From Streptomyces dysideae (lineage in GTDB: Bacteria; Actinomycetota; Actinomycetes; Streptomycetales; Streptomycetaceae), in contig NZ_KQ949085.1 of NCBI RefSeq assembly GCF_001514305.1, positions 1-49,202 of the forward strand: a stretch of DNA of 49,202 nucleotides, given 5' to 3'. Position 1 is the first letter of the stretch; each line of letters starts with the position of its first letter. This document shows, piece after piece, positions 15,349-23,827 of the stretch. The notes beneath the pieces are model-generated. The model was not told the DNA's origin. It worked only from the letters and a program-made list of their open reading frames with translations, and did no database searches. Made by a program: the position numbers and the translations under genes.

Positions 15349-16872
15349 CTAGAAGAAACCCAGCTTCTTCGGCGAATACGACACCAGCAGGTTCTTCGTC
15401 TGCTGGTAGTGCTCCAGCATCATCTTGTGCGTCTCCCGCCCGATGCCCGACCCCTTGTAGCCGCCGAACGCAGCGTGCGCTGGATACGCGTGGTAGCAGT
15501 TCGTCCAGACCCGGCCCGCCTGGATCGCGCGGCCCGCGCGGTACGCCGTGTTGATGTCCCGCGTCCACACGCCGGCGCCGAGGCCGTACAGCGTGTCGTT
15601 GGCGATCTTGATGGCGTCGTCGAAGTCGTCGAAGGACGTCACCGAGACGACCGGGCCGAAGATCTCCTCCTGGAAGATCCGCATCCGGTTGTCGCCCTCG
15701 AAGATCGTCGGCTGGACGTAGTAGCCGCCCTTCAACTCGCCGTCGTGCTCGATGCGTTCACCACCCGTGAGGACCTTGGCGCCCTCCTGCCGACCGATGT
15801 CCAGATAGGAGAGGATCTTCTCCAACTGGTCGTTGGAGGCCTGCGCGCCGATCATCGTGTCCGTGTCCAGGGGATGGCCGGTCTTGATCAGCTCGGTGCG
15901 GGCGACCGCCGCCTCCATGAACTCGGCGTAGTGGCCCCGCTGGACGAGCGCCCGCGACGGACAGGTGCACACCTCGCCCTGGTTGAGGGCGAACATCGTG
16001 AACCCTTCGAGCGCCTTGTCACGGAAGACGTCGTCCGCCGCCCAGACGTCCTCGAAGAAGATGTTCGGGGACTTGCCGCCGAGTTCCAGCGTCACCGGCG
16101 TGATGTTCTCCGACGCGTACTGCATGATCAGCCGGCCGGTCGTGGTCTCACCGGTGAACGCCACCTTCGCCACCCGCGGGCTGGACGCCAGCGGCTTGCC
16201 CGCCTCCACCCCGAAGCCGTTGACGATGTTGATGACGCCCGGCGGCAGCAGGTCGGCGACCAGGCTGAGCCAGTAGTGGATGGACGCCGGGGTCTGCTCG
16301 GCCGGCTTGAGGACGACCGCGTTGCCCCCGGCCAGGGCCGGCGCCAGCTTCCAGGTCGCCATCAGGATGGGGAAGTTCCACGGGATGATCTGCGCGACGA
16401 CACCCAGAGGCTCGTGGAAGTGGTACGCCACCGTGTCGTCGTCGACCTCGCCGAGCGAGCCCTCCTGGGCCCGGATCGCGCCCGCGAAGTAGCGGAAGTG
16501 GTCGATGGCCAGCGGGATGTCGGCCGCCAGCGTCTCGCGCACCGGCTTGCCGTTCTCCCAGCTCTCGGCGACCGCCAGGGGCTCCAGATGCGCCTCCATC
16601 CGGTCGGCGATCTTCAGCAGGATGTCGGAGCGCTCGGTCACCGACATCCGGCCCCACGCCGGGGCGGCCGCGTGCGCCGCGTCGAGCGCCCGCTCCACGT
16701 CCTCCGCCGTGCCGCGCGCGATCTCCGTGAACGGCTGCCCGTTCACCGGGGACGGGTTCTCGAAGTACTGCCCCCGCACCGGCGGCACGTACTCACCGCC
16801 GATGAAATGGTCGTAGCGCGCCTGGTAGGAGACGATCGCGCCCTCGGTACCGGGCGCCGCGTAACGGGTCAT
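15349..16872 (-). CDS. NAD(P)-dependent aldehyde dehydrogenase (AldB/ExaC-like)
   Basis: 507 residues with GGAGG nine bases before ATG. Family motifs are complete: VVAQIIPWNFPILMATWKLA, the cofactor-binding FTGETTTGRLI, the general-base Glu in TLELGGKSPNIFF, and the nucleophile in NQGEVCTCPSRAL (first Cys). EEIFGPVVSV and the C-terminal YPAHAAFGGYKGSGIGRE also fit. The CTCPSR form is typical of the AldB/ExaC acetaldehyde dehydrogenases. It is preceded on the same strand by a GAF-domain regulator of the AcoR-like kind, a pairing that suggests induction by an alcohol- or aldehyde-derived signal. Confidence 0.93.
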   Translation of the reverse strand: MTRYAAPGTEGAIVSYQARYDHFIGGEYVPPVRGQYFENPSPVNGQPFTEIARGTAEDVERALDAAHAAAPAWGRMSVTERSDILLKIADRMEAHLEPLAVAESWENGKPVRETLAADIPLAIDHFRYFAGAIRAQEGSLGEVDDDTVAYHFHEPLGVVAQIIPWNFPILMATWKLAPALAGGNAVVLKPAEQTPASIHYWLSLVADLLPPGVINIVNGFGVEAGKPLASSPRVAKVAFTGETTTGRLIMQYASENITPVTLELGGKSPNIFFEDVWAADDVFRDKALEGFTMFALNQGEVCTCPSRALVQRGHYAEFMEAAVARTELIKTGHPLDTDTMIGAQASNDQLEKILSYLDIGRQEGAKVLTGGERIEHDGELKGGYYVQPTIFEGDNRMRIFQEEIFGPVVSVTSFDDFDDAIKIANDTLYGLGAGVWTRDINTAYRAGRAIQAGRVWTNCYHAYPAHAAFGGYKGSGIGRETHKMMLEHYQQTKNLLVSYSPKKLGFF

Positions 16873-16895
16873 GCTGGCCTGCCTCCCTCAGCAGC

Positions 16896-16915
16896 GCTGC
16901 CCGCCGTTGGGCAGC
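16896..16915. promoter_or_regulatory. Inverted repeat between regulator and aldehyde dehydrogenase gene
   Basis: GCTGCCC and GGGCAGC (7-bp arms, 6-bp spacer) lie 24-43 bases upstream of the dehydrogenase start. It may be an operator for the GAF regulator or a short terminator of the regulator gene; the sequence cannot decide. Confidence 0.4.
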
Positions 16916-16967
16916 TCTCGGCGCGAGGCTAGGGAGGGGGAGGTTGCGAGTACGTTGCGGCCGCTGG

Positions 16968-18245
16968 TCAGGGTGGTGGTCGGCGTTGCCACGCGGCCGG
17001 CGCCGTCAGTTCGGACTCCAGTGCGGCCAGCCGGGCCCGTACCGCCGGTGTCGGCCGCACCGCAGCGAGCGCCCGCCACACGTCGAGGTCCTCCTCGCCC
17101 CACGGGGCATGCGCCCAGTCCGCCAGCAGGTCGGGGTCGCGCCGGGCGATCAGCGCCGTACGGAGGCCGTCGGCGAGCCGGCGCCTGAGCCGCACCACCG
17201 CCGGTGCCTGGGAACCGGGCAGCAGCGGACCTGCGTAGGCGGACGCCGCTCCCGTGACCGCGCCGGTCTCAAGCCGCCGTTCGACGACGGAGACGTCGGA
17301 CTCGACCGGGACGGTGAGCCGGTACGGCCGGGAGGCCAGCAGCCCGGGACCGAGAATCCTGCGCAGCCGGGCGAGCTCGGCGCGCAGGGTCACCGGCGGC
17401 ACCGACTCGTCCTCGTACAACGCGCACAGCAGCTCGTCGCCGGCCAGCCCCTCCGGATGGCGGGCCAGCAGGACGAGGATCTCGCTGTGCCTGCGGCTCA
17501 GCCGGATCCGGCGGCCGTCGGCGGTCAGCCGCGCCTCGTCGCGGCCCAGCGCCGTCAGCTCGGGCGTGTCCGTGGCGGGTGGCACTGGCGCGAGCAGCGC
17601 CAGCTGGGACTCCGCGGCCCGCGCGACGGCCTGCACGAAGCCCAGGCTGTGCGGATGCGCGAGCCCGTCCCCGCCGGTGATGTCCACCGCCCCGAGCACC
17701 CGCCCGGTGCGCGGATCGTGCACCGGAGCCGCCGCGCAGGTCCACGGCTGCACCTGCCGGATGAAGTGCTCTGCCGCGAAGACCTGCACCGGTCGGTCCA
17801 GGGCGACCGCCGTGCCCGGCGCGTTCGTCCCCACCGCGGTCTCCGCCCATCGCGCGCCCGGCACGAAGTTCATCAGCCCCGCCCGCCGCCGGGTCGTCGG
17901 ATGGCCCTCGACCCACAGCAGCCTGCCGTGCGCGTCGCACACCGCGAGCAGATGCTCGCCGTCGGCCGCGAACGTCCCCAGCAGCTCCCGGAACAGCGGC
18001 ATCACCCGCGCCAGCTGATGCTCCGCACGGTAGGAACCGAGGTCCCCGTCCCCGAGCTCCACACTCGCCGTGCCGTCCGGCCCGACACCCGCCCGCGCGG
18101 AACGCCGCCACGAGTCGGCCACCACGGCACGCACCGGCTGCGGCACGGTGCCCACCTCGGTGAACGTCTCATGCGCGCGCCGCAGCAGTCGCGCGCGCTC
18201 GGCAGGGTCGGCCCCCGGCTCCAGGGCCACCCACGGATCGGTCAA
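16968..18245 (-). CDS. GAF-domain transcriptional regulator with winged-helix C-terminus
   Basis: 425 residues. The N-terminal half resembles the sensor part of AcoR-type activators: VVADSWRRSARAGV near residue 45, then a GAF domain with LLAVCDAHGRLLWVEG, FVPGARWAETAVGTNAPGTA and AAEHFIRQVQPWTC. The sigma-54 AAA+ domain and Fis-type helix of AcoR are absent. Instead the second half contains RLSRRHSEILVLLARHPEG, LRAELARLRRILG and SRPYRL, resembling an OmpR/SARP-like winged helix. Its location 95 bases upstream of the aldehyde dehydrogenase suggests it controls that gene in response to a small ligand. Confidence 0.82.
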   Translation of the reverse strand: MTDPWVALEPGADPAERARLLRRAHETFTEVGTVPQPVRAVVADSWRRSARAGVGPDGTASVELGDGDLGSYRAEHQLARVMPLFRELLGTFAADGEHLLAVCDAHGRLLWVEGHPTTRRRAGLMNFVPGARWAETAVGTNAPGTAVALDRPVQVFAAEHFIRQVQPWTCAAAPVHDPRTGRVLGAVDITGGDGLAHPHSLGFVQAVARAAESQLALLAPVPPATDTPELTALGRDEARLTADGRRIRLSRRHSEILVLLARHPEGLAGDELLCALYEDESVPPVTLRAELARLRRILGPGLLASRPYRLTVPVESDVSVVERRLETGAVTGAASAYAGPLLPGSQAPAVVRLRRRLADGLRTALIARRDPDLLADWAHAPWGEEDLDVWRALAAVRPTPAVRARLAALESELTAPAAWQRRPPP

Positions 18246-18324
18246 GTCGTCCTCCCGAAAGGCGAAGCGGTTGGGGACATCGTCACTCCGGGTACGCGTG
18301 CGGACAACCTTTTCGACCGGGTGA

Positions 18325-18350
18325 CCCGAACGACGGGCACACCGTTCGGG
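18325..18350 (-). terminator. Hairpin downstream of the amidase gene
   Basis: CCCGAACG and CGTTCGGG (8-bp arms, 10-nt loop) lie 13 bases beyond the minus-strand amidase stop, before the GAF regulator start. Likely terminator of the amidase transcript. Confidence 0.5.
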
Positions 18351-18362
18351 CCGGGCGAAGCC

Positions 18363-18962
18363 TCAGGCGAAGTTGACCAGCCTCATGTAGCGCGTCCAGT
18401 CCCAGTACGGCCCGGGATCGGTGTGGTCCGTGCCCGGCACCTCGTGGTGGCCGATGATGTGCGCGCGGTCCTTCGGGATGCCGTGTCTGGTGCAGATCGC
18501 CGCGGTGAGCCGGGCCGACTGCTCGTACAGGGCGTCGGTGAAGTAGGCGGGCCGGTCCACCCAGCCCTCGTGCTCGATGCCGATGCTGCGCGTGTTGTGG
18601 TCCCAGTTCCCCGCGTGCCAGGCGACATCGGCCTCACGGACGCACTGCGCCAGGTGCCCGTCGGCCGACCGGACGACGTAGTGCGCGGACACCTTCTTCC
18701 GCGGGTTCTGGAAGATGGACAGGGTGTCCATGTAGGTCGCCTGCGTGACATGGATGATCACGTGATCGACGCGATGGTCCGCGGGGCGGTTGGCGGCGGT
18801 GTGGTTGGCGGTGTTCGCCGGCTGCCATTCGGCGAGCGGGTGGTCGGGGGCCTGGACCTGCGCGCCGGCCCGCGGGTCGGGGAGCAGTGCGTACGGGACG
18901 GCGGCGAGGGCGGTGCCTTTCAGGAGCCGTCGCCGGCTGGGCGGTCGTCTTGCCCGTTCCAT
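18363..18962 (-). CDS. Secreted N-acetylmuramoyl-L-alanine amidase (Tat substrate)
   Basis: 199 residues from ATG 18962. The N-terminus has a twin-arginine signal, PPSRRRLLKGTALAAVPYALL, with likely cleavage after AGA. The mature part is an Amidase_2/PGRP domain: zinc ligands are probably the His in VIIHVTQ, the second His in HIIGHHEVPG and the Asp/His region of TDHTDPGPYWDW. IGIEHEGWVD is also typical. It should cleave the amide bond between MurNAc and L-Ala in peptidoglycan outside the cell. No other wall gene is adjacent, and it appears to be a single transcription unit. Confidence 0.87.
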   Translation of the reverse strand: MERARRPPSRRRLLKGTALAAVPYALLPDPRAGAQVQAPDHPLAEWQPANTANHTAANRPADHRVDHVIIHVTQATYMDTLSIFQNPRKKVSAHYVVRSADGHLAQCVREADVAWHAGNWDHNTRSIGIEHEGWVDRPAYFTDALYEQSARLTAAICTRHGIPKDRAHIIGHHEVPGTDHTDPGPYWDWTRYMRLVNFA

Positions 18963-19178
18963 CGGGAAGCGCCTTTCGACGGTGGGGGGTGTGCTCGGTG
19001 GAGCGGGCGAGGCCCGCAAGCACGCGATGCGCCCGCCGTCGCCGGCCACGACAGCTGCGCCTCGCGTGAATCACGGTACGGTGCCGACGGGTTGGGCAGA
19101 AGAACCCGCCGGGATTCCGTGGACAGCGGCGGGATTGTGGACAACTCGCTCACCCGGACGGGTGAAGTCGGCCTGGGA

Positions 19179-20390
19179 TCAGGCCCGTTCGGCCACCGCG
19201 GCCGGGTCGTCCAGCACCGCCCGCACCACCGAATGTGCCGCCCCCAGCAACGGCCCCTCGGAACCCAGCCGGGACACCGCCACCGGGCAGGCGGGCCCCG
19301 CCGTACGCCGGTCCAGTTCGGCCTCCAGCGACGGCAGCAGCCACGGCGCGAGTCCGGCCAGCGCGCCGCCCAGCACGACACTCTCGGGGTCCAGCAGATT
19401 GACCGCCCCGGTCAGCGCGATGCCGAGCGCCGTCCCCGCGTCGTGCAGGGCACCCCGTACGTCCTCGTCCCCCTCGGCGGCGCGCCCGGCGAGCAGCCCG
19501 ACGCGGTCCTCGCCCGGTTCCAGGCCGGCCGCCCGCAGCACCGCCTCCTCACCGGCGTACTGCTCCAGACATCCACGCCCCCCGCACGGGCACTTGGGCC
19601 CGTCCGGACGGACCGGGACATGCCCCAGCTCGCCCGCGAAACCGCGCGTTCCGCGCAGCAGCGCGCCGTCCACCACGACCGCGGCGCCGATGCCGATCTC
19701 CGCCGACACATGCAGGAAGTCACGCGGCGTGCCGTCGCCGAGCCAGAGTTCGGCGAGCGCACCGAAGTTGGCCTCGTTGCCCACGGTCAACGGATACTCC
19801 ACGGGCAGCAGCGCGCCGAGGTCCGTGTCGTGCCAGTCGAGGTTCGGGGCGCGCACGACCGTACGGGCGTCGCGCGCCACCAGGCCCGGTACGGCCACCG
19901 CGAGCCCCGCGGGCCACAGCCCCGCGCGTTCCGCCTCGGCGACGACCCGGCGGACCAGCCCGGCGAGTTCCTCGATCACCGGTTCGGGCGGGCGGCCGCG
20001 GTTGGCGCCGTACCGCACGGCCCTGGCCCGCACCTCACCGCGCAGGTCGACAGCACAGACCGCGAGATGGTCGACACCGACCTCCGCGCCGATCCCGGCC
20101 GGACCGTGCCCGCTGACGGCGAGCGCCGACCCGGGGCGGCCCACCCGGCGGCCGGGCCGCTCGGGGCCCAGCTCCTCCAGCAGCCCCGAGCGGATCAGCT
20201 CGTCGACGAGGGTCGAGACCGCGGCCCGGGTCAGCCCGATGCGCGAGGCCACGGCGGCGCGGGAGAGCGGCCCCTGTGCGCTGACGGCGTGCATCACCCG
20301 GGCCAGGTTGCGGCGGCGCATGCCCTGCTGGGTGTCGGGCAGCGCACGTCCGGGACCGGCCGGGTGGGCCTCGTGCAGCGGTGCGGTCAT
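19179..20390 (-). CDS. xylR: ROK-family transcriptional regulator, probable XylR-type repressor
   Basis: 403 residues. A MarR-like winged helix comes first (NLARVMHAVSAQGPLSRAAV, IGLTRAAVSTLVDELI). The ROK sugar-kinase-like domain follows: GIGAEVGVDHLAVCAVDL, VAVPGLV, then the substrate-side ISAEIGIG-like VSAEIGIGAAVVVDG. The zinc site reads CPCGGRGCLEQY. The gene begins 14 bases after xylB ends on the same strand and xylA diverges from xylB. It is therefore very likely the xylose-responsive repressor of all three genes. The zinc motif and effector pocket look intact. Confidence 0.87.
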   Translation of the reverse strand: MTAPLHEAHPAGPGRALPDTQQGMRRRNLARVMHAVSAQGPLSRAAVASRIGLTRAAVSTLVDELIRSGLLEELGPERPGRRVGRPGSALAVSGHGPAGIGAEVGVDHLAVCAVDLRGEVRARAVRYGANRGRPPEPVIEELAGLVRRVVAEAERAGLWPAGLAVAVPGLVARDARTVVRAPNLDWHDTDLGALLPVEYPLTVGNEANFGALAELWLGDGTPRDFLHVSAEIGIGAAVVVDGALLRGTRGFAGELGHVPVRPDGPKCPCGGRGCLEQYAGEEAVLRAAGLEPGEDRVGLLAGRAAEGDEDVRGALHDAGTALGIALTGAVNLLDPESVVLGGALAGLAPWLLPSLEAELDRRTAGPACPVAVSRLGSEGPLLGAAHSVVRAVLDDPAAVAERA

Positions 20391-20404
20391 GCCTCCGTCA
20401 GTCC

Positions 20405-21850
20405 TCAGTGCGTGTCCGTGCGCCGCTCCAGCAGCGGGGCCGCGTCGGAGAGTACCCCGGCGATCCTGGCCAGTGTCTCCTCGTCCCGCTCCACCGCATC
20501 GAGCACGGGCCCCCGCGTGGTGTTCCAGCGCCGGGCGACCGCGGCCGGGTCCTCGCCGGTCAGCAGGCCGGCCGCCTGCGCCGCGGCGCCGAGCGCGACC
20601 AGCTCCTTGGCCTCGGGGACCTGCACCGGACGCCCCGACAACCGCCGTACGGTCTGCTGCCAGGCCGTGCCCCGGGCGCCGCCGCCGATCAGCAGCAGCG
20701 GGGCCGAGCGGTCCGCGTCCTCGTCGAGGACCAGGTCGAGCGCGCCGAGCAGCGAGTGCACGGCACCGTCGTAGGCGGCCTGGAGGAGCTGGCCGCCGGT
20801 CGTGTCGTGGCGCAGGCCGTGCAGGAGACCCGAGGCGCTCGGCAGGTTCGGAGTGCGCTCGCCGTCCAGGTAGGGCAGCAGGGTGACAGCGGTGGTCGGT
20901 TCCACGGCCTCACGGTCGAGCCCCAGCAGGGCCGCGACGCGGTCGACGGCCAGTGTGCAGTTCAGGGTGCAGGCCAGCGGCAGCCAGTCGCCGTGCGCGT
21001 CGGCGAAGCCCGCCACGGTGCCTGTCGGGTCCGTGGGGCGCCGCTTCGACACGGCGTACACCGTGCCCGACGTGCCCAGGCTGAGCACCGGCGTACCCGG
21101 GCGCAGTCCGAGACCCAGCGCGGCGGCGGCGTTGTCGCCGGTGCCGGGCGCGACCAGGGTGCCCTTGGAGAACGGCAGGTCATGGCTGTCACGCACGGTG
21201 CCCGCCACCTCGCCGGGCCGGACCACGCGCGGCAGCAGCGCCGGGTCGAGCCCCACGTGCGCGAGGATCTCCTCGTCGTACGCCTCCGTTCCGGACGCCC
21301 ACCAGCCGGTGCCGGACGCGTCGCCGCGGTCGGTCGTGCCCTGCCCGGTGAGGCGTTCGGTGAGGTAGTCGTGGGGGAGCCGTACCGCCTTCGTCGCGCG
21401 CAGGGCCTCAGGCTCGTTCTCGGCCAGCCATGCCCACTTCGTGACCGTGAAGGACGGGGCGGGCACGCTCCCGGTGCGCTCCGCCCAGAACTTCGCGCCG
21501 CCCAGCTCCTCGGTCAGACGGCGGGCCTGCGGCGCCGACCGCACGTCGTTCCACAGCAGGGCCGGACGGACCGGTTCCCCCTGGGCGTCCAGCGTGACCA
21601 GGCCGTGCTGCTGCCCGCCGATCGACACCGCGGCCGCCTCGTGCGCCGCGTCACCGCACTGGCGCAGCGCCTCGCACAGCGCGTCCCACCACTGGCGCGG
21701 GTCGCTCTCGCGGCCTGCCCCGGAGGAGACGGTGTGCGGTGCCTGGCCGCTCGCGACGACCTGGCCGGTGGCCGCGTCGACGACCAGCGCCTTGGTGGAC
21801 TGGGTGGACGTGTCCACGCCGACGACGAGCGGCCCCTCGGCTGCTGACAT
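20405..21850 (-). CDS. xylB: Xylulokinase
   Basis: 481 residues of the FGGY carbohydrate kinase family. Visible are the phosphate-1 loop VGVDTSTQSTKALVVD, the SIGGQQHGLV strand, LLWNDVRSAPQA, and the second phosphate loop LSLGTSGTVYAV. Catalytic Asp is probably in APGTGDNAAAALGLG; LLIGGGARGTAWQQ closes the nucleotide site. The enzyme phosphorylates D-xylulose to xylulose 5-phosphate, the step after xylose isomerase. It is divergent from xylA and probably co-transcribed with the ROK regulator downstream. No xylose transporter gene lies within the window. Confidence 0.94.
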   Translation of the reverse strand: MSAAEGPLVVGVDTSTQSTKALVVDAATGQVVASGQAPHTVSSGAGRESDPRQWWDALCEALRQCGDAAHEAAAVSIGGQQHGLVTLDAQGEPVRPALLWNDVRSAPQARRLTEELGGAKFWAERTGSVPAPSFTVTKWAWLAENEPEALRATKAVRLPHDYLTERLTGQGTTDRGDASGTGWWASGTEAYDEEILAHVGLDPALLPRVVRPGEVAGTVRDSHDLPFSKGTLVAPGTGDNAAAALGLGLRPGTPVLSLGTSGTVYAVSKRRPTDPTGTVAGFADAHGDWLPLACTLNCTLAVDRVAALLGLDREAVEPTTAVTLLPYLDGERTPNLPSASGLLHGLRHDTTGGQLLQAAYDGAVHSLLGALDLVLDEDADRSAPLLLIGGGARGTAWQQTVRRLSGRPVQVPEAKELVALGAAAQAAGLLTGEDPAAVARRWNTTRGPVLDAVERDEETLARIAGVLSDAAPLLERRTDTH

Positions 21851-22031
21851 CAGACTCTCCCTTTTTTCGCGGCTCAGCGGGATCTGACCTGCTGTTTTGA
21901 GGGTGCCCGGACCACGCCGACCCGGACCTCACCCCTTCGGTGGACATCTTGTCCCTTCCCAGGGATGCGTTGGCATACTAATTTGTAAACGGCCATGACG
22001 AAATAGTCGTAAGCAAGCAAGGAGCCGCGGC
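21851..22031. promoter_or_regulatory. Divergent xylA/xylB control region
   Basis: This 181-bp gap separates the two catabolic genes and is the least GC-rich stretch nearby. For xylA a possible promoter is TTGTCC at 21949-21954 and CATACT at 21974-21979, though the spacer is 19 bases. The AT-rich ACTAATTTGTAAAC just after it (from 21977) is the best place for ROK repressor binding, but I see no perfect dyad. AAGGAG at 22019-22024 is the xylA ribosome site, seven bases before ATG. Confidence 0.5.
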
Positions 22032-23198
22032 ATGAGCTACCAGCCCACCCCCGAGGACAGGTTCACCTTCGGCCTGTGGACCGTCGGCTGGCAGGGACGG
22101 GACCCCTTCGGCGACGCCACCCGCCGCGCCCTCGACCCGGTCGAGACGGTGCAGCGTCTGGCCGAGCTCGGCGCCCACGGGGTCACCTTCCACGACGACG
22201 ACCTGATCCCCTTCGGGTCCTCCGACACCGAGCGTGAGGCGCACATCAAGCGCTTCCGCGAGGCTCTCGACGCGACCGGCATGAAGGTGCCGATGGCGAC
22301 CACCAACCTCTTCACGCACCCCGTCTTCAAGGACGGCGCGTTCACCGCCAACGACCGCGACGTGCGCCGCTACGCCCTGCGCAAGACGATCCGCAACATC
22401 GACCTGGCGGTCGAGCTGGGCGCCGAGACGTACGTCGCCTGGGGCGGCCGTGAGGGCGCCGAGTCCGGCGCCGCCAAGGATGTCCGCGTCGCCCTCGACC
22501 GCATGAAGGAGGCCTTCGACCTCCTCGGCGAGTACGTCACCTCCCAGGGCTACGACCTGCGCTTCGCGATCGAGCCCAAGCCGAACGAGCCGCGCGGCGA
22601 CATCCTGCTGCCCACCGTCGGCCACGCCCTGGCGTTCATCGAGCGCCTGGAGCGCCCCGAGCTCTACGGTGTCAACCCCGAGGTCGGCCACGAGCAGATG
22701 GCCGGGCTGAACTTCCCGCACGGCATCGCGCAGGCCCTGTGGGCGGGCAAGCTCTTCCACATCGACCTCAACGGCCAGTCCGGCATCAAGTACGACCAGG
22801 ACCTGCGCTTCGGCGCCGGCGACCTGCGCTCCGCCTTCTGGCTGGTCGACCTCCTGGAGAGCGCCGGTTACGCGGGCCCGAAGCACTTCGACTTCAAGCC
22901 GCCGCGGACCGAGGACCTCGACGGCGTGTGGGCGTCGGCCGCGGGCTGCATGCGCAACTACCTGATGCTGAAGGAGCGCGCGACCGCCTTCCGTGCCGAC
23001 CCGGAGGTCCAGGAGGCCCTGCGTGCCTCGCGGCTGGACGAACTGGCCCAGCCGACGGCGGCCGACGGCCTGAAGTCGCTGCTCGCGGACCGCGCGGCCT
23101 TCGAGGAGTTCGACGTGGAGGCGGCCGCCGCGCGCGGCATGGCCTTCGAGCGCCTCGACCAGCTGGCGATGGACCACCTGCTGGGCGCCCGCGGCTGA
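22032..23198 (+). CDS. xylA: Xylose isomerase
   Basis: 388 residues, the usual Streptomyces length. The N-terminus MSYQPTPEDRFTFGLWTVGW is characteristic. Active-site landmarks are the catalytic His in VTFHDDDLIPFG, WGGREGAESG, the metal ligand Glu in AIEPKPNEPRGDI, and VNPEVGHEQMAGLNFPHGI. FHIDLNGQ and the late DFKPPRTEDLDG also fit. It interconverts D-xylose and D-xylulose, feeding xylulokinase. It is transcribed alone, away from xylB, and ends before an imperfect hairpin. Confidence 0.97.
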   Translation: MSYQPTPEDRFTFGLWTVGWQGRDPFGDATRRALDPVETVQRLAELGAHGVTFHDDDLIPFGSSDTEREAHIKRFREALDATGMKVPMATTNLFTHPVFKDGAFTANDRDVRRYALRKTIRNIDLAVELGAETYVAWGGREGAESGAAKDVRVALDRMKEAFDLLGEYVTSQGYDLRFAIEPKPNEPRGDILLPTVGHALAFIERLERPELYGVNPEVGHEQMAGLNFPHGIAQALWAGKLFHIDLNGQSGIKYDQDLRFGAGDLRSAFWLVDLLESAGYAGPKHFDFKPPRTEDLDGVWASAAGCMRNYLMLKERATAFRADPEVQEALRASRLDELAQPTAADGLKSLLADRAAFEEFDVEAAAARGMAFERLDQLAMDHLLGARG

Positions 23199-23213
23199 CC
23201 GATCGCGCGCGTA

Positions 23214-23266
23214 CCGCACTGTGCGGGACCGGCCGCCGGAGACGAAGGCGGTCCTGCACGGTGCGG
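23214..23266 (+). terminator. Imperfect long hairpin downstream of xylA
   Basis: The segment starting CCGCACTGTGCGGGACCG pairs with GGTCCTGCACGGTGCGG with two mismatches or G-U pairs. It begins 15 bases after the xylA stop, suiting a terminator. Confidence 0.5.
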
Positions 23267-23392
23267 GCTCCTTGAACGACCGGGACGGTCTTCGCGCGGA
23301 ATGTTCCGGAATCATCCGATCCAGGGCATGGGTCCGTATCAACTCCCGCACGGGGGTCGCGTCCTGACGGGTGCGACGCGACGCTTGGTGGT

Positions 23393-23824
23393 ATGGCCAT
23401 CCCGCCCGTACCGCCGCAGCCGCCCGGGCCTCCGGGTGACACGCCGCCTCCTGGAGGCGGCTACGGACCGCCCCCTGAAGGGGGCTGGGGGAGCTCAGGA
23501 GGATACGGTCCCCCGCCGGGGAACGGCGGGCCGGGGCGGCGGCGGAATCCGCTCTACATCCTGCTCGCCGTGATCGTGGCCGCCGGAGCCGTCGCAGCAG
23601 TCGTCCTGATGGGTTCCTCGGGCAGCGACGACTCGCCGGACGACAGGACGCCCGGGAGCAGCCCGAGCGCGAGCGACTCGCCCGGACCGTCCTTCAGCAT
23701 CCCGACCGAGCTGCCCACCGAGCTGCCGACCTCATTGCCGTCGCAGTTCCCCAGCGAGCTGCCGAGCGGCCTTCCGAGCGAGCTCGAATCGCTGCTTCCG
23801 TCGCTGGCCGACGAACTGCCGTAG
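23393..23824 (+). CDS. Proline-rich single-pass membrane protein with Leu-Pro-Ser-rich tail
   Basis: 143 residues, no family recognised. Layout: a Pro/Gly-rich cytoplasmic-like N-terminus with repeated YGPPP units (about 1-48), a basic GRRRNP stop, then one hydrophobic helix LYILLAVIVAAGAVAAVVLM (about 54-73). After it comes an acidic Ser/Asp/Pro region and then a run of short repeats of the type P-(T/S)-x-L/F (ELPTELPTSLPSQFPSELPS and onward). The extracytoplasmic tail is likely unstructured or rod-like. Tandem terminator hairpins follow directly. Many actinobacterial membrane proteins share the Pro/Gly-rich leader, so this does not point to a function. Confidence 0.7.
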   Translation: MAIPPVPPQPPGPPGDTPPPGGGYGPPPEGGWGSSGGYGPPPGNGGPGRRRNPLYILLAVIVAAGAVAAVVLMGSSGSDDSPDDRTPGSSPSASDSPGPSFSIPTELPTELPTSLPSQFPSELPSGLPSELESLLPSLADELP

Positions 23825-23827
23825 GCC

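Noticed and set aside
15347..15352. TCTAGA at the monooxygenase/dehydrogenase junction, considered as a sign of an engineered join
   Set aside because: It arises from the natural dehydrogenase end (Phe-Phe-stop) and one site alone is no evidence of engineering.
19136..19144. TGTGGACAA, reverse complement of the Streptomyces DnaA box, between the amidase and ROK genes
   Set aside because: Isolated copy only; not an origin. It was not kept as a feature.
16944..20774. A 1276-residue plus-strand open frame over the GAF regulator, amidase and xyl genes
   Set aside because: Antisense artefact of GC bias; minus-strand proteins have complete family motifs.
23393..23824. Repeats in the proline-rich protein considered as a possible CRISPR or tandem-repeat locus
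   Set aside because: They are short codon-level repeats of a low-complexity protein tail, without spacers.
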